Shown here piece by piece: positions 31,889-42,964 of a DNA stretch of 64,000 bases; within the stretch, counting starts at the first letter, position 1, and each line of letters opens with the position of its first letter. The translations under genes were made by a program, and so were the position numbers. The stretch is from Hydractinia symbiolongicarpus (Eukaryota > Cnidaria > Hydrozoa > Anthoathecata > Hydractiniidae): assembly GCF_029227915.1 (NCBI RefSeq), contig NC_079887.1:18535650-18599649 (forward strand). The letters are read 5' to 3'. The notes beneath the pieces are model-generated. The model saw only the letters and a list, made by a program, of their open reading frames with translations, was not told where the DNA came from and did no database searches.

Positions 31889-32930
31889 TCTCTTTAATAA
31901 TAGCCGTATTCCGTCTGTCTGTGTGTCCGCGAAAGCCGCGTCCCGTAACGGAAACACGAAATTTTGTAAATTACCAAATGCGATATATTTTTACCGACTT
32001 TGTTTTGACCGCTCGCGCGTGGAACACCATTCACAACGCCTGATTCTTTAAAAAAAAACCAAGATTTTCGCGACCAGAAAGAATCCAAGATCTTCGCGGA
32101 ACGAAGGCCATTTTGATAATGGTCGTGTTTGTGGTCAGTGTGTGAGGTTTGTAGGCCTGTTTGACTTTTTTATCTTCTAAAAGCCTTATATATTTGTAAT
32201 ATTTGTTTTCTGTTTGTTTTCAATGTTAGGATAAATATATTGTCACGTTTTTTAGCCACGTACAGATCTTAAACGCACCAGTTTTAGGATGTTTGGCTAG
32301 GAACGAAGATTAGCTAGCTATAGCTACTAGCTAGCTAGAGCCTCACTTATTGCTATTCTGTATGGTATAAGAGCTTTTTATCCTAGCCAACATTTATTTT
32401 TATGTTGAGGCTGTGGCTATTTAGCTAGCCCCTTAAAAAGTGAAAGTATAAAAATGCAGTTTGGCTACAACAATATTCTTAAGCAATATATAATTTTTAT
32501 GCTAAATGCAGTTAGCTAGCTAGGTATAGCTACATATTTTATTATTTTTCTGCAAACTTTTTCTGCAAATGAAATGGCTGAGCGATTGTTTTGGCTGGAC
32601 GAGTAACGACAGGCTGTTCCCTGTGTTTTTATTTAAACCAAAGTTGCAATGAACATTTTTGGAAAAGGGTAATATGCCTTATGCGCCTGTTCAACTGTGT
32701 TTAACTGTACTAAGCGGTTAGCCCAGTGTTAAAAACAGACTGTTTTTTGTAAAAGGCTGTTACGCCTATGGGCATGTGCAACACCGTTTACCTGTATATA
32801 CTAAGGTCAGCCCACCACTGTGACAATTAATTTTTAAACTTTCTTGGGAATCACGCCTGGACTAACCGCTCAGCCCTGTGTCTGCGAGAAAGTTTTTTTC
32901 AAAAGGGTATTATTACTATACGCTGTACAA

Positions 32931-33404
32931 CACGGTTTAACTGTACTAAGCGCTCAGCCCAGTGTCACGATTAATTTTTTAACTTTTAAAAAGACTTTTC
33001 CACAAAATAAAATAATATTGACCGATTGTTTTTGCTATGATGGAGTAACAACACTTTGTAAACTCTGTTTTTATATCAGTTATCGTTGCGGGAAAGTTAT
33101 ATTTTGAAAAATATGTTACAGTCGCACACTATAATGGTGTATTCGCTTAACTTGATTTACGCCTGTGCAACACGGTTTAACTGTACTAAGCGTTCAGCTC
33201 AGTGTCACGATTAATTTTTTAACTTGCGCAAAAAGTTATCCCGCAAAATAAAATAATATTGACCGATTGTTTTTGCTATGATGGAGTAACAACACTTTGT
33301 AAACTCTGTTTTTATATCAGTTATCGTTGCGGGAAAGTTATTTTTTGAAAAATATGTTACAGTCGCACACTATAATGGTGTATGCGCTTCAAATGATTAA
33401 CGAC
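32931..33404. repeat. 240-bp tandem duplication inside Helitron unit 1
   Basis: CACGGTTTAACTGTACTAAG starts at 32931 and again at 33171, and the following 230 bases match with few differences. Confidence 0.85.
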
Positions 33405-33552
33405 ATACTGTATACCTGTACTAAAGCGCTCCACCTGACGTGTGGGACAGTTTACGGCTCTTATTAAGCGCTCCACAGAGTGTTCAATGCCGGATCACAC
33501 CTTTACTTGTGGCTTAACTCAGCGTTTCGACGCTGGGTTTCCTGGCTATATA

Positions 33553-33688
33553 TCTATATTAAAATACCCGTATACGTCTGTCTGTCACGCAAAATGGTAG
33601 CTTAGCTGCGCGACTAGCAAGACACGCGCGCAATGCGGTATAAAAAGGACGGGCGAACCCGTGGATTTTTCCACGGGCTAACGTCTAG
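33553..33688 (+). mobile_element. Short non-autonomous Helitron (copy B, 136 bp)
   Basis: Starts TCTATATTAAAATACCCG after an A and ends in the GC hairpin and CTAG. Same family as copies A (25971) and C (41171). Here its 3' terminus doubles as the 3' end of Helitron unit 1. Confidence 0.8.
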
Positions 33689-34468
33689 TCTCTTTAATAA
33701 TAGCCGTATTTTGTCTGTCTGTCCGCGAAAGATGCGTCCCGTAACGGAAACACGAAATTTTGTAAATTACGCGCCGATACCAAATGCGATATATTTTTAT
33801 TGACTTTGTTTTGACCGCTCGCGCGTGGAACACCATTCACAACGCCTGATTCTTTAAAAAAAAACCAAGATTTTCGCGACCAGAAAGAATCCAAGATCTT
33901 CGCGGAACGAAGGCCATTTTGATAATGGTCGTGTTTGTGGTCAGTGTGTGAGGTTTGTAGGCCTGTTTGACTTTTTTATCTTCTAAAAGCCTTATATATT
34001 TGTAATATTTGTTTTCTGTTTGTTTTCAATGTTAGGATAAATATATTGTCACGTTTTTTAGCCACGTACAGATCTTAAACGCACCAGTTTTAGGATGTTT
34101 GGCTAGGAACGAAGATTAGCTAGCTATAGCTACTAGCTAGCTAGAGCCTCACTTATTGCTATTCTGTATGGTATAAGAGCTTTTTATCCTAGCCAACATT
34201 TATTTTTATGTTGAGGCTGTGGCTATTTAGCTAGCTCCTTAAAAAGTGAAAGTATAAAAATGCAGTTTGGCTACAACAATATTCTTAAGCAATATATAAT
34301 TTTTATGCTAAATGCAGTTAGCTAGCTAGGTATAGCTACATATTTTATTATTTTTCTGCAAACTTTTTCTGCAAATGAAATGGCTGAGCGATTGTTTTGG
34401 CTGGACGAGTAACGACAGGCTGTTCCCTGTGTTTTTATTTAAACCGAAGTTGCAATGCAACCGACTAG
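33689..34468 (+). mobile_element. Helitron array, unit 2 (780 bp)
   Basis: Begins TCTCTTTAATAATAGCCG directly after the CTAG of unit 1 and matches unit 1 to about base 765. It then ends with a palindrome (GTTGCA-A-TGCAAC) and CGACTAG before a T. Base 31888 is A and base 34469 is T, so the whole two-unit array sits between A and T like a single Helitron insertion. Confidence 0.7.
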
Positions 34469-34800
34469 TTTGATGTAAAATTACCTTTTCTGCTAGCATA
34501 ATACGTTGGCCTTTTTGATTTTCATATGCATACCGTTAACAGCACCAATACATTAGGGTAAACCAAATCTATAGGTTTTTGACATACTATTCAACTTCTT
34601 CTGTCGTTTTAGAAAACACTTTGTAAATTAGCCTAAGTATTTCTGAAATCACAGAGGTAACACGGCATCGGCTAAATAGTACTGCCAACTTAAACAGGTT
34701 TTCAGAGTCTGTAGGAAGAGTTAATTATTCCAACGCACCCATCCCCTAATATCAATCTTTCTATTACCGTAAATTTCGACGACTTCGGTGAAATTCTTCT
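34469..34800 (-). pseudogene. Harbinger transposase relic, N-terminal part
   Basis: The minus strand encodes, with frameshifts, ENLFKLAVLFSRCRVTSVIS (the helix-turn-helix-like region preceding the catalytic core) and IGAVNGMHMKIKKANV, which matches the first catalytic motif region (GAVDGxH) with Asn in place of Asp. It lies on the outer side of the Helitron array and completes the split relic, though roughly 35-40 residues between this part and the middle fragment are missing. Confidence 0.55.
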
Positions 34801-35850
34801 TGACGTCACAAATTTTTTAAGTTTCAAGGGGGTCGAAGAGACCACATTTTACGGCAGAGAAAAAAGGAATATAGAGAGCAACAAAATCAGCGAAATGCGG
34901 CAATGTCGACTACCGTGAAAAACATAGTACTTCGGCAAAGCACATGGAAGGAGAGTCGAGCCTCAGCAAACACTTCTGTGGAGATAAAATCAATAATTCG
35001 GATCCTGGGCGCAAAGGAACCTTATTAAACGCTTATAATAAAATTATGCAATGCTTTTAGACCAATAACTAGTTTTAAATACACAGAATTTTCACATTGG
35101 AAAATTCTACTTAGGCAAATGCCGACTTATTGAAACAAAGATGTAACTGCAAGTAGTGGCTTACGAATTTCCGTTGATTTTCCCATCTGTGCAAAGCAGT
35201 TTCTTGATCCAGTCTAAGTTACGTTATTATCTCTAACATTTTTATTAAAGTGTGCATATCGATTTCTTGTTTGTCAATAGACCTATTTCAATATCCATTT
35301 CCATTCCGCAAAATACACAGTCGGAATAGACATACTAACATGAAAACGAGGTTAGTTTAGAGACAATTTTAATTTTCCAGCGAAGAGATGCACAAAAGTT
35401 TGTTTACCTTTATTTTTTCTCAAATTACCTTGTCAAATGGGCAAATTATAAACTTTTGGTAAAAGAAATAGAAATTGGCATTTATTTTATACCCATTGGG
35501 CTTATTAAAGTTGCTGGTTTTTATTTTTTTACTAGTGTTGATTGGTCTGGATTTTATATGTTACACTAGCACTAGCATTGGTTACTACTAGTTAGCTAGT
35601 TGGAGCTTTAACCAATGTTGTTAAAATATATATACACTTTATTCTTTGTTATTGGATATCTTTTTTTTAAACATCTGTAAATAACATTATGACTTGGCTA
35701 TCCTAAGTATGTTGTGTTGGTGGTTTTCGGCTGAATACTGGTCTGTATGTTATATATTCAACAAATTGTAATAAAAGTATTGCAATCACGCAAGGTTAAA
35801 TCATGCTTACTCATAAGTACCCTTCAGCCTTGATTTTTTAAAAATTATGG
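34801..35850. other. Intergenic, no supported gene
   Basis: AT-rich, with no coding evidence on either strand. Confidence 0.4.
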
Positions 35851-36042
35851 CCTGTAAGAATGTTACAGTTGCAGCTACAAAAAATTGTTGTTGTTTTTTA
35901 AATTCACAAATTGTTCTGTCAATCAGTAGTATTTCTATAAGTATTGCCTGTAAGAATGTTACAGTTGCAGCTACAGAAAATTGTTGTTGTTTTTTAAATT
36001 CACAAATTGTTCTGTCAATCAGTAGTATTTCTATAAGTATTG
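35851..36042. repeat. 96-bp tandem duplication
   Basis: Two adjacent copies (35851-35946, 35947-36042) beginning CCTGTAAGAATGTTACAGTT, with one or two differences. A 27-bp partial third copy of the end (ATTTCTATAAGTATTGCCAG) follows. Confidence 0.92.
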
Positions 36043-37075
36043 CCAGTAATATTATTTCTATAAGTATTGCCAGATTGTTTTTCCATGTATTGTAATTTAT
36101 TTGCACCTAAAATAGTGGGGGTCAACTTGTCATCCCGTGTGCACAGACTTGTTAGAAGCAAACTTTCGATTGAAATGAATTCATAAGGTGGTAAATATGC
36201 AAAAAAAATCGTGGTGGCATTTTTTGACACGCCCCTAAGTAGAAATTGATGACGTCAGCAATTTTACAGTCAGCAAAACAAAAAATCAATATTTTTTAAA
36301 CATTTTGATACGAATAAATAGATAATTTTAATCGGAACAAAAAATGTATAAAAACTATATGTTCAAAATGTACGGTTCTCAAGTTATAGTAGTTTTAAAT
36401 TATGTAAAATACAGACCGGAAATTCGCAAACCAGTATCTTAAATCTGCAATAACTCGATAATAACATGTGATTAAAGCTTCAAACTAGGTACGTTGGTAG
36501 ATCTTATCAATTGCTAGTGTGTGATACTTAGATGAGACATAATGAATACTATAATGGCAGAAATCAACAAAAACACTGACCATAAATTCACAAATTTGCA
36601 AATAACAATTGATTGTACTCAGTATGTTGGTTGATTTTAATAATCACAACATCTTTAGCCTTGTGAATTAGTGTGTTTTCATAAAACAGTAATACAGTTG
36701 TAATAACATAATTCTAATAATTTATTTATGTAAAATTGATTGATTTCGATGGAATTTTTTTTATGCTCCTTTTTCAACAAAATTTTCATTTCAGGAGAAA
36801 CTATGGCGTTTAGAATATTAAATCTTGTAAAATGCGAGCACGGTGTAATCTGAAATTCTAAATTTGATTGCTTGCATTTTAGGGGGAAAATGGAATAACG
36901 CATCCTGTAATGCTCTAACAGAGCTAGGTTTTCAAGAATTTTTTTTTAAATTTGTGTAATAGTTGATTTTGAGACAAGTTGAAGCTCATTTTGGTATTAA
37001 AAAAAGCAATAAGGTTTTCATTGAAGACAGTAAATCTGAAAATCTTTTGTTCTTCATTCTCTTTAAATGGAATTA
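36043..37075. other. Intergenic, no supported gene
   Basis: AT-rich, with no coding evidence. Confidence 0.4.
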
Positions 37076-37160
37076 CCAACCTCGTTCCCAGGGCTTTTTG
37101 TCTCTCATCGGCGCTGCGCTTATTGATAGGTCTGACGAAAAAGGCCCTGGAGGAGGCTGG
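37076..37160. repeat. Short palindromic dispersed element, copy 1
   Basis: About 85 bp, beginning CCAACCTCGTTCCCAGGGC and ending GGCCCTGGAGGAGGCTGG, so the two ends are near-complementary. Other copies are at 48285, 61615 and 63743. No coding capacity. Confidence 0.8.
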
Positions 37161-37676
37161 TTTTATTCCGAGCCGTGATTGGTCGAGAATTTCACCTAAT
37201 TATGCGAAAGATAAAACGTCACTCGGTCCGTGAAATATTCACGCTGAAACTAACTGTAAACAATAAAGATGGCCGACACTGTGCATACATGTTTTGTATC
37301 AGAAAAAAATATTTGAAAAATACATTTTGGCAAGAAACTTTTATGGCTTCAATTAGTTTTAACTAGTTAACTCTCAGTCCAGATGTGCTTGTATGTAACT
37401 ACATGCTACTTATGCTCAAATTAATATTAGCAACTGACCAAGAGATTGTCTAGAGCTAGCTAGTTATAAAACAAGAAGTGTAGACATATATATAGTTACA
37501 GATAGATAGCTACTAGTTATTTATTATTATTATTACTACTGAACATCAGAATACAAAGTAAGCGCAGTTAGCTACATCAACGCAAAAACAGATAAAGGAT
37601 TGGATGTATTTTCCATGCTAATTACACAGATTTTACATATTGCAAGAATTCTGTTAACTCTTAAAATGGTAAGGGA
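37161..37676. other. Spacer left of MULE
   Basis: No gene is supported. Confidence 0.4.
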
Positions 37677-37685
37677 TTATATATA
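37677..37685. repeat. MULE target-site duplication, left
   Basis: TTATATATA, identical to 42864-42872. The surrounding AT-richness lowers the weight of a match, but it falls exactly at both element ends. Confidence 0.75.
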
Positions 37686-37720
37686 CGGAGTGTATATTCT
37701 GCCGGTACCGGCGGAAATAG
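37686..37720 (+). repeat. MULE left terminal inverted repeat
   Basis: Reads CGGAGTG then TATATTCTGCCGGTACCGGC. The right end on the minus strand reads GGACGTGG then ATATTCTGCCGGTACCGGC. Each terminus contains the palindrome GCCGGTACCGGC. Confidence 0.8.
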
Positions 37721-37828
37721 TAACACGCGTTAGTCGGACGGTACCGGCTGGTTAAGGAAGAAAATTATTCTGCCGGCAGTAAATTTCCCGCCAAATCGCG
37801 TACTTAACATCATTCAGACATAATCGTA

Positions 37829-40800
37829 ATGGCGGATGATGTTGATGGTGCATTTACTGTTGGTGAAAAGTTTGCGAGCTATAAGGATTTATGTAATAAA
37901 TTAGAACGTTTTAAAGCATCACACTTTGTAGATTTATGGATTAGAGATTCTCGGACAATAAAAGCTTCTCAAGGGAGAGTAAAGAAAACACTAAATCCTG
38001 AGTTAAAATATTATGAGCTAAAACTGTCTTGTGTTCATGGTGGTCGTAAATTTCACTCAGAAAGTTCAGGAAAACGCTCCTCGCAGTAAGTAGATATCAA
38101 TAAGTTATTTATTTCTAGCTTTTTATTGAAAATAATTTCTGCATAGTATTAGTTTAGCAAGCTCTGTTCCTCTGTGTTCACCTAGCCTAGCTAGCTACTG
38201 TTCTTTTTTCTTTATTGCAGAACACTGAAGAATAACTGCCCATTTAGTATCAAGATTAGGGCATCTGCAGATGGCCAAACTTTAGAAGTAAAAGATATAG
38301 TTGATAAACATAATCATGAACTCAACCAGGTAACTGCTAGCTACACACAGTGGTACAATTTTTATGATAAACATCATTTACCTTTATGACGTTTCGCCAC
38401 CCTGTTGTGGCGTATTTCAGAGATTAAACATTGCTGTACACGGACAATTACATATAAATGACTACTATATAATAAATACAATAAAATATTGAAACCTAAT
38501 AATATAATAATAATAATATAATAGTAACAATAATAAAGTGTTCAGTCATATATAACTTAAGACGTAAAAATAATGTACAAAGTCAACTTAAAAATTGTTA
38601 TGTTCGAAGGTATAGTTTAACGGAAAAACGGCATGGCTCTTGCCTTGCAGTTGCGGGTTCAATTCCTGCTGCCTTCATTTATTATCTGTATATACATAAT
38701 AAAATTAAAAGTAATCTTTTTAATATAAATTTGATTTTTAATGTTAATGTTATAATGTAATACATTTAAATGGTATATTTTTCATAGAAGTTGTTCAACC
38801 ACTTGCCAAAACAAAGGCGTCTCACAGACCAAAGCAAGGAAAAGGCTAAGTACCTGCTCTCGATGAATGTCAACAAAAAGTTATTGCAGCAGGAACTCTC
38901 GAGAGAATGTGGGAAAGTTGTAACACTCCGAGATATTTCCAACATCGCTGCAGAAAACAAAAGAGAAAAAACTCGTAACGACCTAAACTCAGTTGTAGAT
39001 ATTTTAACAAATAAATACGGTTGGTTTTACTTATTTATCAACTCTGTATTATGGGGCAGTTATTGTCTTCTTTGTTTCTCTTTTGGGTTTTTTTAGCCTT
39101 CATGCTTCTATTTTGAAAGAGAATTTCTAAAAATACAGAGGTTTAACTCTTGACTTACAAATTGATACTGTAAACATGATTGCAATAAAATTTTCACTTT
39201 GTAAACAATTTGTAAATCTACTGTAGGTTGCACTGTTAGCATTCATGCTGATGAAGAAAAAAATTTGATTGGGATTTTCTTTCAAGATGATTTCATGAAA
39301 ATTGTAACGGCAGCATATGCTGAAATATTTTTCATTGATGCTACATATAAGTTGACAGAACTAAAAATTCCTGTTTATTTGTTGGTGGTTGAAGATTCCA
39401 TGGGTGGAACCGAGGTTGCTGCTGTGGGGCTTCTTGTATCTGAAAATGAGGAGTCAATTACTTGGCTTTTAAACACTTTTAAAGAAAATAATAATGGGTT
39501 AATTCCTCGCATCGTAATGGCCGACAAAGATCTGACATTGAGAAAGGTGGTTAAAGAAATTTTCCCCACCTGTAAACTATTGATTTGTTTATTTCACACA
39601 CTACGTAGTTTTAAGCGTGAAATTTCTAACCAATCATTTAATTTACGAGAATGCCAACAAGTGGTATTAAAAGAACTTTTTCAGAAAATGTGTTACAGCA
39701 AAACGGAAAGTGAATATCGTGAACAATACGATCTATTTATGAAGGCTGCTCCAGAAATGGTTCAAAGCTACTTTACAGAGAATTGGCACGATATAAAGAA
39801 TGAGTGGGTTTTAGGTGATGTCCTTAATGTCAATAGCTTCCTAAATACGACGAACAATAGACTTGAGAGCTTAAATGGCAAACTCAAATCTGTCATTAAG
39901 TTGTACAGTCCGTTAGAAGACTTTATTGACGGTTTTTTCACGGTTTTGTACTCCTTAAGGAACGAACGAGATCACAAAGCTGCATCAACATTACTCAAGC
40001 GCAAAGTAATACCATTTAATATTTCAACCCCTCAATACCAATATTCAAATTTGTTAACAAGTTACGCCTTAAATTTTGTGCTGAACCAATTAAAAGAAAT
40101 GAAAAATGTCGGAAATGTTCATAAAGAGGGGACAGTTTTCAAAGTTCGTGGTGAAATGCATTTAAATGTCAACACAAATTCGTGCACATGCAGTTTTTCC
40201 ATGGCTTTTGAAACAGTTTGTACACAACAAATGTCGTCAAAAACGGTTTTAACCCCGTCTAGCTCTCCATTTAAGTTGTACTTTGACGACTTACAGTCAC
40301 TTAGTCCACGAACTATGGTGTTAGGGGAAGTTATTGATGGCTTATTTATCCTGATATCATCAACAGTATTTCAAGAGAAAAATATTTTCATTTTGCCTTC
40401 TTCCTTTTTCGAACGCGTTAAAAGAGATTCAACACTTGAGGCAGTTTTGCCTGGTGACTGTGAAGATATCGATTTAATCGTGTCTGCTTCTTTTTACTCC
40501 AACCACTGGTCCTTGGTTTTGATTGATTGTGTGCAAAAGAATATTCTTTATCTGGACCCTATGTATGGTTATGTTCCAGACACGAAATTCAAGCAAGATA
40601 TCAATGTTATAAACCACATCATTTGGTATAATATTCTCAATAACAATTTGGAAACGCCAATACCGGAATCCATACCAGACTGGTGCATAATCACATCAGA
40701 GAGATTTGAGTTTTCTTTTTCGCGAAAGTTACCAAGGCAGAGAAACGGAGTGGATTGTGGCATATTTGCGGTAATGTACTTCTTATACATAGTCAAGGAC

Positions 40801-42355
40801 GCCGAATTCGATTTTTATCCTGGTGACATGATACAAATACGCAAATGGTTTTATCACCTTTTGACTTGCAGTATGACGTACACACACAATTACATATCTT
40901 GGATTTTGTCGAAACTAAACAGCAATCGAATTGGTGGCATGCAGATTAAGAAAATCAATTATCTGACAACTATTCCTGTGAGTCATATGTCATAAATGTC
41001 ACCTTGTCGTTTCTTTATTTTTAATTATTACCTTTCATGAATTTTGAAGCAACTAACTTCTTAATACCTACCAAAATCTTTTAGGATGCTGGCGTTTCAG
41101 AAAAATCTTGCGCTTCTTCGATAATAGATACAGGCACACTATCTGAGGAACACCATAATTCAAGTAAATATCTATATTATAATACCCGTGTGCGTCTGTC
41201 TGTCACGCAAAATGGTACCGTACCGTAAGTAGCGAGACGCGCTTAAGTGGTATAAAAAGGATGGGCGGACCCGTGGATTCTTCCACGGGCCATCGACTAG
41301 TCTAATCTATTGCGTTTATTAACAGTTTCTTTCTTTTTATACTTGAATGTCACAAAAAATTTCCATCTGCTTTATATTTTAGGTGATTTGCAAACTTATG
41401 ACTTTAACAAGATGAACGAAGAAGGAAAGGCTAAAATGATTTTGTCTGTTTTGTTTTGCCCCGAATTTGCTATCGACTGTATAAATGAAAACGAAAGTGT
41501 AGACGAAGATGCGTTTCGAAGGATGGTCGAACAGGATCTTCCAAATTGCATAAGTGACGAATCATTCGATATAAAACTAATTAGGAGATTTTGCCTAAAA
41601 GAAACTTATGGTAAGCTGTGCAAATACATAAAAGATGCAGTTGAATCACGGAAAGAAAGTTTGTGTGGAAATTGTAAAGCAGAGTTGGTCGAACCACGCT
41701 CTTGTACAAGGTGCTTAGTCAGATACCACGACATTTGTTTTAATAGCACAGATGGAAATATTTGCTTTAGTTGTGAGAAATTTTTGAAAAAACGTAAGTT
41801 TTTTTACAAAAGTTTATAATACAGAAATCTATAATTATTTTGTCATTACATTCTCAAAATAATGTTACCATATTCCATTAGGAAAAGAGGAGATGGAAAA
41901 AGCAATTGAAGAAGGTATATAGCCGGCATCATATTTTTTTGCCACTTAACTCGCTTTAATTTTTTATTTATTAGTCACTTCTGCTTCTTAGAACAACGTG
42001 AAAAAAAGAACTAGAAAGGTGGTTTTGTCATTGGCGGCTGCTGTTAAGAAAAATGGCACATGACGGAAGTTTGATGGATATTGTGCAAGAGTCAAGTGAT
42101 CCTGATAACAATAAATTACTTGCGATTTGTAAGTACGAAGGGAAAAAGTACGCCCACGCGCTGGAAGAATTATTCAACACATTTCCGAAATTCGAAAAGG
42201 AGTATAAGTTATATGCCAATGATGAAACTGAACCAAAGGAAAAAATTTTACATTTTGTCCATCACGGTTATAAGGAGAGCTTTGACATTGGTAAAACTAC
42301 CTGTGCTAGATTAGAACATATTGTTATGCGACTCGTCAATGCGTATAAGTCATGA
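37829..42355 (+). CDS. MULE transposase fused to Ulp1-like (C48) protease and zinc finger
   Basis: Eight exons join in phase: 37829-38085, 38221-38329, 38788-39019, 39227-40977, 41085-41163, 41383-41793, 41882-41914, then from 41992. Residues 1-122 are a FAR1/FLYWCH-like DNA-binding domain (CVHGG, CPFSIKI, HNHE). Next comes the MULE core with DDE candidates FFIDATYK (about 236), VMADKDLTLRK and NNRLESLNGK, plus the conserved CLFHTLRSFK. A shortened SWIM finger (CTCSFSMAFETVC) lacks the final histidine. Residues about 560-740 form a Ulp1/SENP-like domain: NHWSLVLID, LYLDPMY and RQRNGVDCGIFAV give the His, Asp, Gln and Cys. The C-terminus has a PHD-like cluster (CGNCKAEL...CTRCLVRYHDICF...CFSCEK). 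With the acceptor at 41991 the protein stops at 42014 (964 residues). With the acceptor at 42008 it reads on to 42355. All catalytic residues seem present. Confidence 0.82.
38606..38677 (+). tRNA. tRNA-like sequence in MULE intron 2
   Basis: A 72-nt cloverleaf: 7-bp acceptor stem GAAGGTA/TGCCTTC (one G-T pair), 4-bp D stem GTTT/AAAC with GG in the loop, T arm GCGGG-TTCAATT-CCTGC, discriminator A. The anticodon arm GCATG...CTTGC has one mismatch and an 8-base loop, so the anticodon is uncertain (CTT if shifted). It lies in intron 2 (38330-38787). It may be a tRNA pseudogene captured by the element or inserted later. Confidence 0.45.
41171..41300 (+). mobile_element. Short non-autonomous Helitron (copy C, 130 bp)
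   Basis: A then TCTATATTATAATACCCGTG at the 5' end; hairpin CCCGTGGA/TCCACGGG, then CCATCGACTAG and T at the 3' end. It is inserted in intron 5 of the MULE gene and leaves the splice sites untouched, so it postdates the MULE. Confidence 0.85.
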
Positions 42356-42863
42356 ACCGGTAACACGACTGATGTATTTTTATTTTTGTTCTAATTAACT
42401 TACTTGTGTTGGTTCAAGAACTTTCATTTTGTAAAAATTCAGAAAGTTTGGTATATGGAGATCTTTATCTTTATATACTGCAATTTTAATAGTACAGTTT
42501 TTAGTAGTGTTTGGTACACTTTACACGTTTTTTTTGTCTCCGTCATGTCGTGGAATAAAACCGGAGTTTTGTTTGCTTTGAGTTTTTTTGTATTTTTGCC
42601 ACGATTATGTACTATATTTACTTTTTGCAAAATAATACCTTTTTGGTGTATTTATCGTGATTTCCGTTATTACTGCCGGCAGACTAATATCTCTCTTTAT
42701 TCTGCCGGTAGTTGATTACTGCCGGCAGAATTAATAGCCCCCTTTATTCTGCCGGTAGTTACTGCCGGCAGACTATCTCTCTTTATTCTGCCGGTAGTTG
42801 GTTACTGCCGGCAGAATAAACACCCCTACTTATTCTGCCGGTACCGGCAGAATATCCACGTCC
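42356..42863. repeat. MULE 3' subterminal repeats and right terminal inverted repeat
   Basis: From about 42670 there are four rounds of TTACTGCCGGCAGA alternating with TTATTCTGCCGGTAGTT in palindromic arrangement. The terminal copy TTCTGCCGGTACCGGCAGAA ends at 42852 and CCACGTCC closes the element. Such clustered short palindromes are plausible transposase binding sites. Confidence 0.75.
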
Positions 42864-42872
42864 TTATATATA
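42864..42872. repeat. MULE target-site duplication, right
   Basis: TTATATATA, identical to 37677-37685. Confidence 0.75.
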
Positions 42873-42964
42873 AGATAAAAACACAAAGCTATCTATATAT
42901 TTATATATATACATCTATATTGCTAAATATAAAAATTTTCTTTTTTTATTCAAGGTATAGAAGA

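Larger units (their letters stand above)
31889..33688 (+). mobile_element. Helitron array, unit 1 (1,800 bp)
   Basis: Starts TCTCTTTAATAATAGCCG after an A. Ends at a CTAG (33685-33688) that is preceded by the hairpin CCCGTGGA-TT-TCCACGGG. Its first 765 bases are nearly identical to unit 2, which starts at the very next base. Its last 136 bases are themselves a full short-Helitron copy (33553-33688). The middle (32650-33480) is related to the repeat at 16150-16800. No transposase is encoded. Confidence 0.7.
37686..42863 (+). mobile_element. Complete Mutator-like element (MULE) with transposase-Ulp1 fusion
   Basis: 5,178 bp bounded by inverted termini that share TATTCTGCCGGTACCGGC after 8-9 bases on each side. 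They are flanked by a perfect 9-bp direct repeat TTATATATA (37677-37685 and 42864-42872), the size typical for Mutator. It carries one spliced gene, an internal tRNA-like sequence and a short Helitron in an intron. The right subterminal region has several TTCTGCCGGTAG/CTGCCGGCAGA repeats. Confidence 0.85.

Noticed and set aside
35847-36106. Short proteins on both strands with internal repeats (ISSISISIA)
   Set aside because: They mirror the 96-bp tandem duplication and lack any coding signal.
37829-42355. A domesticated host transcription factor rather than a transposon gene
   Set aside because: Inverted termini and a perfect 9-bp target duplication directly bracket the gene, so a mobile element is the simpler reading.
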